Assembly: GCF_004005935.1 (NCBI RefSeq)
Contig: NZ_SACQ01000002.1
Coordinates: 434,001 to 498,000, forward strand
Length of the DNA: 64,000 bases
Direction: 5' to 3'
Origin: Neptunomonas marina
GTDB taxonomy: Bacteria > Pseudomonadota > Gammaproteobacteria > Pseudomonadales > Balneatricaceae
A program made the translations under genes and the position numbers. Below the pieces are notes generated by a model. The model had not been told where the DNA came from, searched no databases, and worked only from the letters and a program-made list of their open reading frames with translations. Positions 48,701 to 58,577 of the stretch are shown here, piece by piece. Position 1 is the stretch's first letter, and each line of letters opens with the position of its first letter.

Positions 48701-50512
48701 CACTTCATCCAGATCAAGCGGCTCATCACCAGCACCGGCATGGGAGAGCGAGAAGTCATGAATCCAGAACACCGAACCATCCGTGCGACGAATCGTATAA
48801 GGGTGCTCACCAACCACACGCAAGCCAAGGTTCTCAAGCACAGGAATGACGTCCGACAGCACCAGTGGCACTTCCGCCGTAAAGAGTTTAAAGCGCAGGA
48901 CCGTTTGGCTCTGTTCAAGCAAGCGGTAGAAGCTCATGGTTAACGGGGAGTCTGCTAGCGCTTCCATCTTGCCGATGTCATGCACCGCATGCAGCGCGGT
49001 AAAGTGCTCGCGGTACGCAGCAGGGAAGGCTTCACGGTAGTGGTTGCCACGGATCGTACCGAGCTCTTCACCGTAGCCTTCGATCAAGGCAGCCGATAAG
49101 TCATCATTCCAAGAGCGCGACAGCTCCTGTACATCCGCTTCAACCTGCTCAAGATCAGGTGCTTCTTGGCCTGGTTTTACACGCACAACAAAGTGCGTAC
49201 GGGCCATCACCGACTCGCTAAACCAGTTGGTAAACTCGATATCTTCTGCGTTAAACACATCACCTAACAGGTGCTGTACGTTTAAACGTAGTGCGGTTGT
49301 AAACAGGTCACGCGGAACGTAGTAGAGGCAGGTATAGAACTGGCCGCTCTTATCCTCACGCACCACTAAACATGCACGGCGGCGTTCTTGCAGGTAGAAC
49401 ACCTTCATCGCCATACCGTACAGCTCATCGTCTGTGGCAAGCAGCAGCTCATCGCGAGGCAGATCGTTAAGAACCTGCGTTAGCGATTTACCCGCATGGC
49501 CGTGGCGATCAAAGCCAGAGCGGGCCAGTACGCGCTCAACTTTGCTGCGAATCAGTGGGATACGCTGTGGGCGCTCGGTATAAACGGGCGACGTATACAA
49601 ACCTAGGAAGCGCGTGGCACCAACACACTCGCCCGCATCATTAAAGCGGCCAACCACAATCAGGTTTAAGTATGCTAAACGGTGCACTCGGGAGCGCTCG
49701 TTGTGGCGTGTGATGGTCAACGCATCACATACCGGTGTGAACTCAGTGAGATTGATCAAGCCACTGGCAGTCAGCTGGCCTAGTTCGCTCTCGCCAACAA
49801 CGGTAACTTCACCATCAGCGAAAGTGACCTCATCGCTAGCCAAGAAGGTGAAATGATCATCCATCAACCAAGTAACAAAGGAGCTGTACTCAGGGTGACC
49901 TATCTCGTTGAGATAGTCAGCACACGCACCTGCGCGCGTTTTCATTGCCGGGAAGTCGCGCACTGAGACAGACACTGCATTCATTGCAGCCGTTAGTTCA
50001 CCATGCAGGCGCTTCAGTAAGTCGGCTTCCGTATGACGGTCCACTTCCAGATACACAATGGATTCAGGCGATCCCGCTTCGCTTTGCAGCGAGGTCAGGT
50101 TTTCACCATCACGCTCAGCTTTGATCACAACATTATGGATCACATGGATACCGATACCTTGGCGGTTCAGCTCCATACGTACAGAGTCAACAATGAAAGG
50201 GGAGTCCACCGACAAGATCTGAATCACGGTATGGTTACTATGCCAACCATGCTGCTCGAGATCGGGGTTAAATACCTGAATTTTGGACTGCTGACAGGCA
50301 AATTGTTGAATAAAGGTCCATGTAGAGAGGGTCGCGCCATATAACGCTTCAACTGGGCGCTGAGCTATCTCATCTTCTGGTGCTAGGGATAATAAAAGAT
50401 CGGCAAACCCAGAAACACCCGCCGCTTGTTCTTCACCAAGGCGGCGTTTAAACGTATCCCTTAGCTTGCTCAGCACTTTATTCTTATTCTTACCGGCTAT
50501 CTCGCTGTCCAT
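45749..50512 (-). CDS. gdhB: NAD-specific glutamate dehydrogenase, giant (GDH-180) class
   Basis: A 1587-residue protein of the 180-kDa NAD-glutamate dehydrogenase class, which deaminates glutamate to 2-oxoglutarate. Long regulatory regions flank a central catalytic core with [38 protein letters not shown] and the nucleotide-binding [16 protein letters not shown]. The ATG at 50512 has GCGGAG upstream; the first in-frame ATG at 50536 has no ribosome site. It is the largest gene in the window. A 256-residue antisense frame inside it has no recognisable features. Confidence 0.95.
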   Translation of the reverse strand: [1587 protein letters not shown]

Positions 50513-50536
50513 CTGGCTGTACTCCGCTTTTCGCAT

Positions 50537-50827
50537 TTGACATTAGAGTTTTGACTATCGGTTTAGCTGCGCTATCTGGCTTAAAAAACAGCAATTTCCA
50601 ACTCTGAGTATAGTGGGAGTTGGGAAAAAAGCGGTGAAACAACATGGCCGATCTGATAGCGCTTAATACCTGACTAAAATACTAAGAATTGCACCATTCC
50701 AGTGCAGATGATACTTTAGTCGACTTAACGAAAGATTTCCGCAAATAATTACACCAGTGGCGCAATTTCTATAGTTTGTGGCGCAAAACGACAGGCGTTT
50801 TACCGGTGGATTGCGCCTTACTATGGT
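50537..50827. other. Promoter gap of gdhB
   Basis: About 290 bp between the gdhB start and the end of the upstream Lon-like gene, both on the minus strand. I see no gene here and no distinct terminator or operator; it presumably holds the gdhB promoter. Confidence 0.4.
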
Positions 50828-53176
50828 TTATTTTCTTGCGTGTACCGTTTCGTGTAGTTCTTGCAGTCTTTTCACGACAGAATAATTGATACTGCGCTGT
50901 GGGAAGGTGCCATCTTTCTTGCGTACACCGGCTTTCTTCTGCATCAACACTTCTAGGCACTCATCAACCGTTGCGACGGCATAGATATTAAAATCACCCG
51001 CAGCGACCGCCTCGACAACCTCTTTTTTAAGCATCAGATTACGCGCGTTTGCTTGCGGGATGATGACCCCCTGATGGCCCGTTAAGCCGCGCGTTTGGCA
51101 CAGTTTAAAGAAGCCCTCGATCTTTTCGTTTACGCCGCCGATAGCCTGCACTTCGCCATACTGGTTGATGGAACCGGTGATCGCATAACTTTGCTGGATC
51201 GGGATATGGGTGAGTGCGGAGATCAACGTACAGATCTCTGCCAATGAAGCGCTATCGCCATCCACATAGCCGTAAGATTGCTCCAGCGCGATACTCGCCG
51301 CCAATGTGAGTGGGAAAGTTTGCGCGTATTGATGGCCTAAAAAGCCAGAGAGGATCAACACACCCTTGGAGTGAATCGATTGTCCCAGTTGCACCTCACG
51401 CTCGATATCAACGATACCGCTACTCCCAGGGTGCACGGTTGCGGTAATACGAGCGGGTGTACCAAACGCCACATCACCCACCTGTAGCACCGTTAAGCCG
51501 TTGCATTTACCCACCGCTTCGCCAGCGGTGTCGATCAACACCGTCTCGTTCAGAATGCCCTCTAGGATCTTCTGTGATAAACGCCCCGTGCGTTTCTCTT
51601 TCGCCTCCAGCGCCAGCTCAACATGCTTGGCGTTGATCAGCTCATCATTGGCGTGAATGCGCTTGTAATCCGCCTCACAAAGCAGGTCCACCAGCTCACC
51701 GATATGAGTCGATAGCTGGGTTTGATCACCCGCCAGACGCGAGCTTTGCTCCACGAGGCGCGCCACCGCGCCCCGCGTTAGAGGCGCTAACCCCTCTTCG
51801 CTGGCAAGCGTTTTCATTAAGCGTGCATAGGAGCGAATAGTAGCAGGGGAGCGCTCGACCTCTTCATCGAAGTCGACCACCACGCGGAACATCTTCTCAA
51901 AGTCCTGATCAAGCTCTTGCAGCAGATAATAGGTATTGCGGCCACCAATCAGCACCACTTTAACGCTCAACGCAATCGGCGAAGGGCTTAAGGTGATGGT
52001 GCTGATGCCTGAAAACTCGCTCATGGGGTTCTCGATGCGAACTTCATGCGCTTTCAACGCACGTTTGAGCGCCCCGTAAACAAACGGCTGCTCTAAAAGC
52101 TTTTCCGCTTCAAGAACGAGATAACCGCCATTGGCTTTGTGTAGCGCACCTGGGCGAATCATCCGATAGTTGGTGACCATCGCGCCCATATCACTGTTGT
52201 ACTCTACCCGGCCAAATAAGTTCTCGTAACTTGGGTGTGCCTCGAACACCACCGGCGCGCCTTTGGTCTTGCTGTTGTCCACAAAGAGGTTCACACCAAA
52301 CGCTTCAGCAAGGTTTAGCTTCTCATCCTCTAACAGCTCAGCGCTGTTTTTAACGATATGACTTTCAAGCTCGTTGAAGTACTCAGGCAAGCCCGCAACA
52401 TTTTTGTACTTCTCTTTGACCGCTTGAATCAGCGGAGAGGCGGTTTGCCGCGCGGTATCTCGATCCAGCACTTTAAGCCGCTCTGCCGCTTCTCGGCGCC
52501 ACTGGGGCATACCCGTCAGCGACTCATTGAGAAAGTCCTCAAGCTCGGAGATATTTTTTTGGAACGCATCGCGAATCTCCTCCGGCAACTGGGAAAACAC
52601 CGCCTCATCCATCGCTTGCCCATCTGCAACCGGCGTAAAACCAACTGCCCCCGCATCACGGTAGAGGGCGATGCTATGCTCGCGCGCACGCTTTTCAACG
52701 CCGTCAATCGCTTGATCATAGTGGCGGTTGAAATCACGCTCGATGCGGCTCTTCTTACGCTGATAAGAGGGGTTTTCAAATGCTGCAGGAAGCTCGGTTT
52801 TTATCGTCTCCATTAGCCGCTTATGATCGCGCCGTAACTGTTCTGCCTTACCAGCTTGGAGCTTAATGGCGAGCGGATAACGAGAGTCCGTCAAATTATT
52901 GAGATAACACCAGTCGCTGGGTTTCTTCTCTTTCTTAGCCACGCCTTTGAGGTTCTCCATGGCAAAAGAGAAACGCCCTGTGTGCGGGTTGCCCATTACA
53001 AACAGATTGTAGCCGGGGCGGCGCATTCCAACGCCAAAGCCTATCGCTTCAAGCGCACGCTCTTGGCCAAAAAAGCCGCTGTAGTTTTCCAACGTTTCCG
53101 TTGTGTGGAAGGGGAGGGAGTCGGTCTCGCAGACCTTATAAAGCGCATCAACGGGAAGTGCCTTGTTGTTATCCAT
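50828..53176 (-). CDS. Lon-family AAA+ protease (AAA_32 / Lon C-terminal type)
   Basis: A 782-residue ATP-dependent protease-like protein. The AAA module begins at GYNLFVMGNPHTGRFS, a Walker A-like loop with Arg in place of the usual Lys, and contains a long helical insertion (about 100-260). The C-terminal Lon proteolytic domain has catalytic Ser in GDSASLAE and Lys in GGVNEKIEGF, with the dyad about 40 residues apart. It lacks the N-terminal domain of canonical Lon. It is widespread in gammaproteobacteria and its substrates are little known. A palindromic promoter region lies upstream. Confidence 0.9.
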   Translation of the reverse strand: MDNNKALPVDALYKVCETDSLPFHTTETLENYSGFFGQERALEAIGFGVGMRRPGYNLFVMGNPHTGRFSFAMENLKGVAKKEKKPSDWCYLNNLTDSRYPLAIKLQAGKAEQLRRDHKRLMETIKTELPAAFENPSYQRKKSRIERDFNRHYDQAIDGVEKRAREHSIALYRDAGAVGFTPVADGQAMDEAVFSQLPEEIRDAFQKNISELEDFLNESLTGMPQWRREAAERLKVLDRDTARQTASPLIQAVKEKYKNVAGLPEYFNELESHIVKNSAELLEDEKLNLAEAFGVNLFVDNSKTKGAPVVFEAHPSYENLFGRVEYNSDMGAMVTNYRMIRPGALHKANGGYLVLEAEKLLEQPFVYGALKRALKAHEVRIENPMSEFSGISTITLSPSPIALSVKVVLIGGRNTYYLLQELDQDFEKMFRVVVDFDEEVERSPATIRSYARLMKTLASEEGLAPLTRGAVARLVEQSSRLAGDQTQLSTHIGELVDLLCEADYKRIHANDELINAKHVELALEAKEKRTGRLSQKILEGILNETVLIDTAGEAVGKCNGLTVLQVGDVAFGTPARITATVHPGSSGIVDIEREVQLGQSIHSKGVLILSGFLGHQYAQTFPLTLAASIALEQSYGYVDGDSASLAEICTLISALTHIPIQQSYAITGSINQYGEVQAIGGVNEKIEGFFKLCQTRGLTGHQGVIIPQANARNLMLKKEVVEAVAAGDFNIYAVATVDECLEVLMQKKAGVRKKDGTFPQRSINYSVVKRLQELHETVHARK

Positions 53177-53198
53177 GACAGAGTCCTGAGCCGCGTGA

Positions 53199-53217
53199 GG
53201 TTATAAAATATATAACC
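53199..53217 (-). promoter_or_regulatory. Palindrome in the Lon-like gene promoter
   Basis: GGTTATA-N5-TATAACC lies 22 bases before the Lon-like start codon and overlaps a likely -10 region. It may be an operator or a promoter with coincidental symmetry. Confidence 0.35.
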
Positions 53218-53289
53218 CTCCCGTGCGCCGGATGCAAGGCGAGTTGTTGTTAATGCGCTTGATTATTCAATAACTTAAAGTACAAAACG

Positions 53290-54101
53290 CTACAGATCGG
53301 CGCGCAATTGCTGCAATACCGGCCCAGTATCAGGACGTTTACCACGCCAGACAAAAAACGCCTCTGCCGCTTGCTCAACCAACATGCCTAAACCATCAAT
53401 CTGGCGTGCCGCACCTTGGCTCTGCGCCCACTGGTTAAAGACGGTAGGTTCAGCGCTATACATCATGTCGTAGCACACCGTGTGAGCCGCGACGAGACCT
53501 GCCGGTAGCGGAGGCATTTCACCCTGCAAGCTAGCCGCCGTCCCATTAATAATCACGTCAAACTCGCCGGTAATATCCGCAAACCCACAAGCGCTGATCG
53601 CGCCTTGCTGAGCAAAAAGCGTAGCTAGCGCTTCTGCTTTTTCCACCGTACGGTTTGCCACCACTACCTGCAATGGCTGCTGCGCTAGCAGCGGCCCAAG
53701 AATACCGCGCACCGCGCCACCGGCACCCAGAACAAGCACTCGCTTTCCTTGCAATTGCACATGGTGATTCGACACAAGGTCGGTTACGAGCCCGACGCCA
53801 TCCGTGTTATCACCGCAGATCTCGCCATGCTCGTTGAGCAGTAAGGTATTAACCGCACCGGCCATCTCAGCCCGTTCACTGCGCTGCACCGTTAATTCCC
53901 ACGCTTGCTCTTTAAATGGCACCGTGACATTGGCACCTAAGCCCGCCGAAAAAAACGTTGCAACGCTAGCGGCAAACCCATCTAGCGGCGCGCAGATCGC
54001 CTCATAGCTCAGTGTTTCACCGGTTTGCTGAGCAAACATCTGATGGATCAACGGCGATTTCGAATGCCCAATCGGGTTCCCAAAGACAGCGTAGCGATCC
54101 A

Positions 54102-54102
<1 letters not shown>
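53290..54102 (-). CDS. aroE: Shikimate dehydrogenase AroE
   Basis: A 270-residue enzyme of the chorismate pathway reducing 3-dehydroshikimate with NADPH. Substrate motifs [10 protein letters not shown] (8-17) and NVTVPFKE are intact, with catalytic Lys in the latter and Asp in GDNTDGVGL. The nucleotide loop is [10 protein letters not shown]. Its start overlaps the hemF stop by one base. Confidence 0.96.
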
Positions 54103-55046
<944 letters not shown>

Positions 55047-55063
55047 TTATCAGCAAAAGTCAC

Positions 55064-55624
55064 TTAGGACTCACGAACCAAACCACCCGAGGTCAAATCA
55101 CGAATCTCGGTTGGCTTTTGCTGCCCTCCAAGCTCACCAGGCACGATAAATAAGGACGTTGAGGCGAAGTAACGACTCACTTCACCCTGTGTTCTGGCAG
55201 GTTGCTCACCGGCAGGGTTTGCTGATGTAGAAACGATAGGGTGGCCATACGCTTGGCAGATCGACTTCACCGAAGAGTGAGCACTTACTCTTACTGCAAC
55301 ACCTGAATTATCGCCTTTTATCCATTGAGGAATTTGATTCTTAGGGTCTGGCAAAATCCATGTGTAAGGGCCTGGCCACGTGGCAAGCACGGTTTCACGC
55401 TGCTGTGTGCTCAACTCATCAAGCAAAAAGGCCACCTGCTCGATTGAGCCGGCTGCCAAAATCACGCCTTTTTCAACCGGACGGCTTTTAAGATCCAGTA
55501 ACTTTTGCACGGCTTGTTCATTAAAAGGATCACACCCCACCCCCCAAACGGCTTCCGTAGGGTAGGCAATCACCTCGCCATTGCGCAGCGCTTGCGCAGC
55601 ATCTTGGTAAATTGATTCAGACAT
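55064..55624 (-). CDS. tsaC: Threonylcarbamoyl-AMP synthase TsaC
   Basis: A 186-residue Sua5/YciO/YrdC-type enzyme that makes threonylcarbamoyl-AMP for t6A modification of tRNA. Motifs VIAYPTEAVWGVGCDPF, PGPYTWILP and HPIVSTSANPAG match the TsaC family. The ATG at 55624 is preferred to a GTG at 55630 because AAGAG is suitably spaced from it. It lies between dprA and hemF. Confidence 0.93.
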   Translation of the reverse strand: MSESIYQDAAQALRNGEVIAYPTEAVWGVGCDPFNEQAVQKLLDLKSRPVEKGVILAAGSIEQVAFLLDELSTQQRETVLATWPGPYTWILPDPKNQIPQWIKGDNSGVAVRVSAHSSVKSICQAYGHPIVSTSANPAGEQPARTQGEVSRYFASTSLFIVPGELGGQQKPTEIRDLTSGGLVRES

Positions 55625-55681
55625 GGGCACCGCTCTTAAAATAAAGCCTGAACGCTACCGGTTTCTACCTGCTTATGCAAC

Positions 55682-56788
55682 TTAGCGAATGCGGCGATAG
55701 CCGCCTTCTGCAGCCTCCACCCAGCCCGCTAATTCAAGCTGCATCAAATGTTGCTGCAACTGACCAACGTCCCACCCTAGCGCAATCTGAAGCTGCTCAA
55801 GGTAGGTGGTCGCATATTCGATCTGTTCGAGCAATGCCGCTTGCTGATCATCCTCGGGTAACACGGTGGCCTCTGCCAAGGTGTCCGGTTCTTGATAGCT
55901 AGCAAGCATAGCAGGCAGTTCAGCCAGAATATCTGTCACCGACTCAGTGAGCGTGGCGCCTTCTCGGATAAGCTGGTGGCAGCCACGGCTGCCCGGCGCA
56001 TCAATAGGACCGGGAATCGCGAAAACCTCCCGCCCCTCTTCAAGCGCCAGTCGAGCGGTAATCAGGGAACCACTCTTTATCGCCGCCTCAACCACAAGCA
56101 CTCCCGCAGCAAAGCCTGTAATAATGCGATTACGGCGCGGAAAGTGCGCGGCTAGAGGCCCTTTGTCGGGCAATAGTTCCGTGACTAACGCTCCGCCATT
56201 ATCGAGGATATCTTGCGCCAAACGTTTGTGGCGCGCCGGATAGCAGCGGTTTGGCCCCGTCCCCATCACGGCAACCGTTGGTTTGCTAAGATCCACAGCC
56301 GCTTGATGCGCCGCACCATCAATGCCCAGTGCCAGCCCACTACTCACAACAAAACCACCGGCACACAGCGCTTTGCCAAATTGATACGCATGACGCAAAC
56401 CCGCCGCTGACGCTTTGCGACTACCGACAATCGCCACTGAGGGCAGATGCAGCGCATCGACACTGCCTTTAACAAACAGAAAAACTGGCGCCTGTGGGCT
56501 ACTGTGCAACAGCGCTGGATAATCATCATCACCGGCAAAGATTAGCTGGGTACCGCTACTTTCAAGGTATTGCTCAATGCGCTTCACTTCATCGTAAATC
56601 GCACCCTGGCGCGTGTTATAGCGGTTCAGCGCATCAGTTTGCGCCGTCGACAGATTAGGAGAGGAGGGGTCACTATCAGAAGCGAGTAACCGCTGGGGCG
56701 TCCAGCCGCCATCGTGCAGTTTTTTGAGAGTCGCAGGTCCGACCCCCGGCAGCAAGCTGATAGCGATCCAGTCCATTGGATCGCTCAT
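55682..56788 (-). CDS. dprA: DNA-processing protein DprA
   Basis: A 368-residue protein that loads RecA on incoming single-stranded DNA during natural transformation. An N-terminal helix-hairpin region with LLPGVGPATLKKL is followed by the Rossmann-like DprA core with VGSRKAS, GIDGAAHQAA and FPRRNRIITGF. The C-terminal winged-helix (about 300-368) has GWVEAAEGGYRR. It lies eight bases after the LysM gene, probably in one operon. Confidence 0.95.
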   Translation of the reverse strand: MSDPMDWIAISLLPGVGPATLKKLHDGGWTPQRLLASDSDPSSPNLSTAQTDALNRYNTRQGAIYDEVKRIEQYLESSGTQLIFAGDDDYPALLHSSPQAPVFLFVKGSVDALHLPSVAIVGSRKASAAGLRHAYQFGKALCAGGFVVSSGLALGIDGAAHQAAVDLSKPTVAVMGTGPNRCYPARHKRLAQDILDNGGALVTELLPDKGPLAAHFPRRNRIITGFAAGVLVVEAAIKSGSLITARLALEEGREVFAIPGPIDAPGSRGCHQLIREGATLTESVTDILAELPAMLASYQEPDTLAEATVLPEDDQQAALLEQIEYATTYLEQLQIALGWDVGQLQQHLMQLELAGWVEAAEGGYRRIR

Positions 56789-56796
56789 AGAATTCG

Positions 56797-57834
56797 CTAC
56801 TTATCAAAAGGTGATTTTATTATGTCCCCAACAGCCAACACATTTGTAGCTGTCATCACTAGGCCATAGCTAACTTTCTCATAGGCCTTAAACACCATCA
56901 GAGAGCCCGCTTCCTCCATCGGTAGTTGGACGACTTCGTTAGTCACGGGGTCAGCCACGGTTTCACCACGGGTGAAAATCTTGAAGACGTCACCGGCTTT
57001 CACTTGCTCACGCTTCCCTAGGTTGATTGTGACAGCATCAAAACGACCAATGTTATTCACACCCTTAGGTACCGAGATAATTAAGCCATTTTTACCTGCC
57101 GGTGCTGCATCAGGATAAAAATGCGACTGCAAACGGCTAGACGGGGTAGGGAGAACGCGGTCAAGGATACGGATCTCATAACGAGACTTATCAACGTCCA
57201 GTGTTGATACATCGTCATTGCGCGCCGTAACGGTTGCATCCGCTACTTTTGTCAGCTCATAGCCGAGCAACTCATCCGTCACAGGGTCACGATACTCTTT
57301 GGCAGGTCTATAGATGTTCTGAGCATCACTATTACTGCGTAGTTGGCCACGCGCATATACACGGTCACCGGCTCCGGCAATGATACGTTTATCACGACCA
57401 CCTAAGATGTAGGGCGTTACCTCCATCATCTCGCTATCCAGCACAACGTTTTCGTTCATGAATGCGTAGATATCTTTAAGAGGAATAGCAGGGATCGCCC
57501 GCTCAATCTTGGAGACACGAGCGCGGGGCATCAGGCGGTCATCGCGGCTCTTACTCAAGCGAGGCTGTCCGTTTACCCACGTCAGGTAAAGAATATCACC
57601 AGGATAGATCAGGTGTGGATTATCAATCTGCGGGTTCACATCCCACAATTGCGGCCAGCGCCAAGGCTCCTGCAGAAAGTGGCCAGATATGTCCCAAAGC
57701 GTATCGCCTTTGACGACGACATACTCTTGCGGATATCCCTCTCGCAGCTGAAGCTGATCTGCTCTTACTTCAGCCATCGCCGGCGTTACAACAGTCAACC
57801 ACGACGCCAGACACACTCCCAACAGTTTTTTCAT
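56797..57834 (-). CDS. LysM-domain exported protein
   Basis: A 345-residue protein with a signal peptide (about 1-22, ending ATPAMA or similar) and one LysM peptidoglycan-binding domain (about 38-90, VVKGDTLWDISGHFLQEPWRWPQLW). The remaining 250 residues are beta-rich and of unknown role; orthologues sit beside dprA and def in Pseudomonas. The ATG at 57834 follows AGGGA; a GTG at 57852 is possible. Confidence 0.92.
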   Translation of the reverse strand: MKKLLGVCLASWLTVVTPAMAEVRADQLQLREGYPQEYVVVKGDTLWDISGHFLQEPWRWPQLWDVNPQIDNPHLIYPGDILYLTWVNGQPRLSKSRDDRLMPRARVSKIERAIPAIPLKDIYAFMNENVVLDSEMMEVTPYILGGRDKRIIAGAGDRVYARGQLRSNSDAQNIYRPAKEYRDPVTDELLGYELTKVADATVTARNDDVSTLDVDKSRYEIRILDRVLPTPSSRLQSHFYPDAAPAGKNGLIISVPKGVNNIGRFDAVTINLGKREQVKAGDVFKIFTRGETVADPVTNEVVQLPMEEAGSLMVFKAYEKVSYGLVMTATNVLAVGDIIKSPFDK

Positions 57835-57996
57835 CTCCAGTTCCCTTGCCACCGCTTATCTATAAGCCAATATCTAACACTGCATGTTAAACGACAAATG
57901 CATCGTTGCACCAGAGTCAGTATAATAGTAGGAATACTCTTTTGCGCCTAAACTAGGGCGATCTTTGTAATTTTCTAAAGAAACTGTGACTTAACT

Positions 57997-58509
57997 ATGG
58001 CGTTATTACCAATTCTTGAATTTCCCGACCCACGTCTTCGCACTGTGGCCGCCCCTGTTGAAGTGTTCGACGCTGAACTCAAGCAGACCATCGCCGACAT
58101 GTTCGAGACCATGTACGACGCGCCGGGTATTGGACTGGCTGCAACGCAGGTGAATATCCATCGTCGTATTATCACGATCGATGTCTCTGAAGAGGGCGAC
58201 GAGCCGCTTGTTCTGATCAACCCAACCTTTGAAGTGCTGGAAGAGGAACTTGAAAGCATGCAGGAAGGTTGCTTGTCCGTACCAGGGTATTACGAAGACG
58301 TAACACGCCCGAACCATATTCGCGTCACGGCCAAAGATGAAAATGGCGATGAACGTACATTCGAGGCGGAAGGTTTGCTAGCGGTGTGCGTGCAACACGA
58401 AATCGACCACCTAGAAGGCAAGCTGTTTGTTGATTATATCTCACCGCTGAAACGTAATCGCATTCGTAGCAAGCTTGAGAAGAAGCACAAACAGGAACGA
58501 GTAGGGTAA
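57997..58509 (+). CDS. def: Peptide deformylase
   Basis: A 170-residue metalloenzyme that removes the formyl group from nascent proteins. All three motifs are present: [17 protein letters not shown] (Cys ligand) and QHEIDHLEG (two His ligands and catalytic Glu). It starts the def-fmt-rsmB-trkA-trkH series, but an intrinsic terminator-like hairpin separates it from fmt. Confidence 0.98.
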   Translation: MALLPILEFPDPRLRTVAAPVEVFDAELKQTIADMFETMYDAPGIGLAATQVNIHRRIITIDVSEEGDEPLVLINPTFEVLEEELESMQEGCLSVPGYYEDVTRPNHIRVTAKDENGDERTFEAEGLLAVCVQHEIDHLEGKLFVDYISPLKRNRIRSKLEKKHKQERVG

Positions 58510-58534
58510 CTGCACCTTTCCATCGACAACATCC

Positions 58535-58567
58535 ACAGGTTTGCTCATGCAAGCCTGTTTTGTTTTT
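58535..58567 (+). terminator. Terminator or attenuator between def and fmt
   Basis: A ten-base stem, ACAGGTTTGC / GCAAGCCTGT (one G-U pair) with loop TCAT, is followed by TTTGTTTTT. It ends about eight bases before the fmt start codons, so it could attenuate fmt expression. Confidence 0.75.
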
Positions 58568-58577
58568 AGGGCCCATG

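Noticed and set aside
48173-48943. A 256-residue open frame antisense to gdhB
   Set aside because: It lies wholly within a well-supported conserved gene, has no ribosome site or recognisable motif, and is typical of antisense frames in biased-codon genes.
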